Shown: piece after piece, positions 63,806 to 64,000 of the stretch
Layout: every line of letters begins with the position of its first letter
Numbering within the stretch: position 1 is the first letter of the stretch
NCBI GenBank assembly: GCA_022747635.1
Contig: JAKTNV010000160.1
Coordinates: forward strand, 496,001 to 560,000
Reading direction: 5' to 3'
Length of the DNA: 64,000 bases
Source: Hetaerina americana
Taxonomy: Eukaryota; Arthropoda; Insecta; Odonata; Calopterygidae
Notes under the pieces: generated by a model
What the model was told of the DNA's origin: nothing
Seen by the model: the letters and a program-made list of their open reading frames with translations, nothing else
Databases searched by the model: none
Program-made: the position numbers and the translations under genes

Positions 63806-64000
63806 TCACTCGTTACGAATCAAACAAAAATGTTTCCCTGGTGTGTATTGTTGTTCATTTTCATCAAATAAACAAAATAAAACCCAGAATAAATCATTAA
63901 AGACAAGAAATGAGCATAAAAGATGCCTCAGCGCAAGTGTTAATGTTAGTAAAAGAGCTAAAATTTCCAAAAATATTGCGAAAAACAACAATCTTCCATT
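63806..64000 (+). repeat. 1,536-bp HOR, copy 3 (partial, cut by the window edge)
   Basis: Type k/c front (4-C spacer, cgttacg, ccctgg, gagctaaaa) identical in kind to 60,734 and 62,270. The window ends at aatcttccatt, so whether the C-tract deletion follows is not visible. The HOR probably continues to the right. Confidence 0.85.

Larger units (their letters stand above)
1..64000 (+). repeat. Tandem satellite DNA array, ~312-bp monomer, about 205 copies
   Basis: The landmark tcactcgacacg (or a point variant of it) recurs every 309-313 bp through the whole window, always on the same strand. No inversion, no unrelated insertion and no unique sequence was seen. Each monomer carries the same ordered landmarks: the cgacacg anchor, a CCATGG or CCCTGG site, three AATAAA hexamers, a cagcg CpG pair, aaaaatattgcg, a T-tract block, and a C-tract followed by tttgggttctagg. 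Neighbouring monomers differ by a few per cent, while monomers one HOR period apart are almost identical, which is the usual signature of unequal exchange in satellites. The family was not recognised. A centromeric or other heterochromatic role is inferred from array size and structure only. Confidence 0.98.

Noticed and set aside
604..63991. Dozens of minus-strand frames of about 61-112 residues beginning Met-Pro-Ser-Ile-His or an internal Leu codon
   Set aside because: One frame is repeated in nearly every monomer. It is broken without pattern by TAA in the ccatttta variant, by 1-bp indels in the spacer and by type D, and its Leu/Phe-rich content follows from T-rich DNA. There is no coding context or codon signature.
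1..64000. CRISPR-like array of direct repeats and spacers
   Set aside because: The whole 312-bp unit is repeated. There are no unique spacers of uniform length between short repeats, and no cas genes.
1..64000. Telomeric or rDNA spacer repeat
   Set aside because: No telomere hexamer or heptamer tandem and no rRNA-like sequence was seen on either strand.

Overview
The whole window is one uninterrupted tandem satellite array. A monomer of about 312 bp is repeated head to tail in a single orientation from base 1 to base 64,000. Using the near-invariant landmark tcactcgacacg as phase zero, I placed 205 landmark positions, the first near 277 and the last near 63,806, with a mean spacing of about 311.4 bp. 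Most monomers are 309, 312 or 313 bp. The sequence is AT-rich, roughly one-third GC by eye. I see no gene, RNA gene, transposon, CRISPR array or non-satellite stretch. This points to heterochromatin (centromeric, pericentromeric or subtelomeric) of a eukaryote. I do not recognise the satellite family, and nothing here decides between animal, plant or another lineage.

The monomers are not interchangeable. They fall into diagnostic variant types, used in the entries below. Type a has cagcgcgagtgtgaatg and acaacagtc. Type b has cgattcaaacaaaagtg and gatacctcagcg. Type c has a 4-C tract, ctcgttacg, ccctgg and gcgaaagtg. Type D is a strongly divergent monomer. Type e has ctcgctcgacccgaatc. Type f has ccctctttggg, tttcacttgacacg and tgttgtcatttt. 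Type g has ctaactcgacacg and cattttcttcaaat. Type h has an A-run before ccc and accattaacgac. Type i has cccccgtttggg and gtatatttgttc. Type k has lost the C-tract. Type m has aataaagcatt and attgcaacaaac. The order of these types reveals nested higher-order repeats (HORs).

Layout by region: (1) 1-9,012, mixed monomers with a recurring module of about 1,247 bp (4 monomers). (2) 9,013-17,746, two tandem copies of a 14-monomer unit (4,366 and 4,368 bp). (3) 17,747 to about 19,770, a further copy of the last 7 monomers (offset 2,187). (4) About 19,650-30,550, an 18-monomer unit (offset about 5,620) with a nested 6-monomer duplication (offset 1,876). (5) 30,551-31,793, a short mosaic linker. (6) About 31,720-35,550, a third version of part of the 18-monomer block (offset about 4,990). 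(7) About 32,337-58,690, a 13,702-bp, 44-monomer tandem duplication, copy A then copy B, nearly identical except for one swapped monomer. (8) About 57,136-59,851, a 1,555-bp 5-monomer duplication. (9) 60,734 to the right edge, a young 1,536-bp 5-monomer HOR with two full copies and the start of a third.

No genes act together here. What can be read is the recombination history of an array: unequal exchange at monomer-register offsets (5, 6, 7, 9, 14, 16, 18 and 44 monomers), gene-conversion-like monomer replacement, chimeric monomers with short crossover windows, and slippage in a C-tract. Many short frames are open on the minus strand, but I judge them non-coding. Coordinates of HOR boundaries are by-eye estimates, good to tens of bases unless a window is stated.
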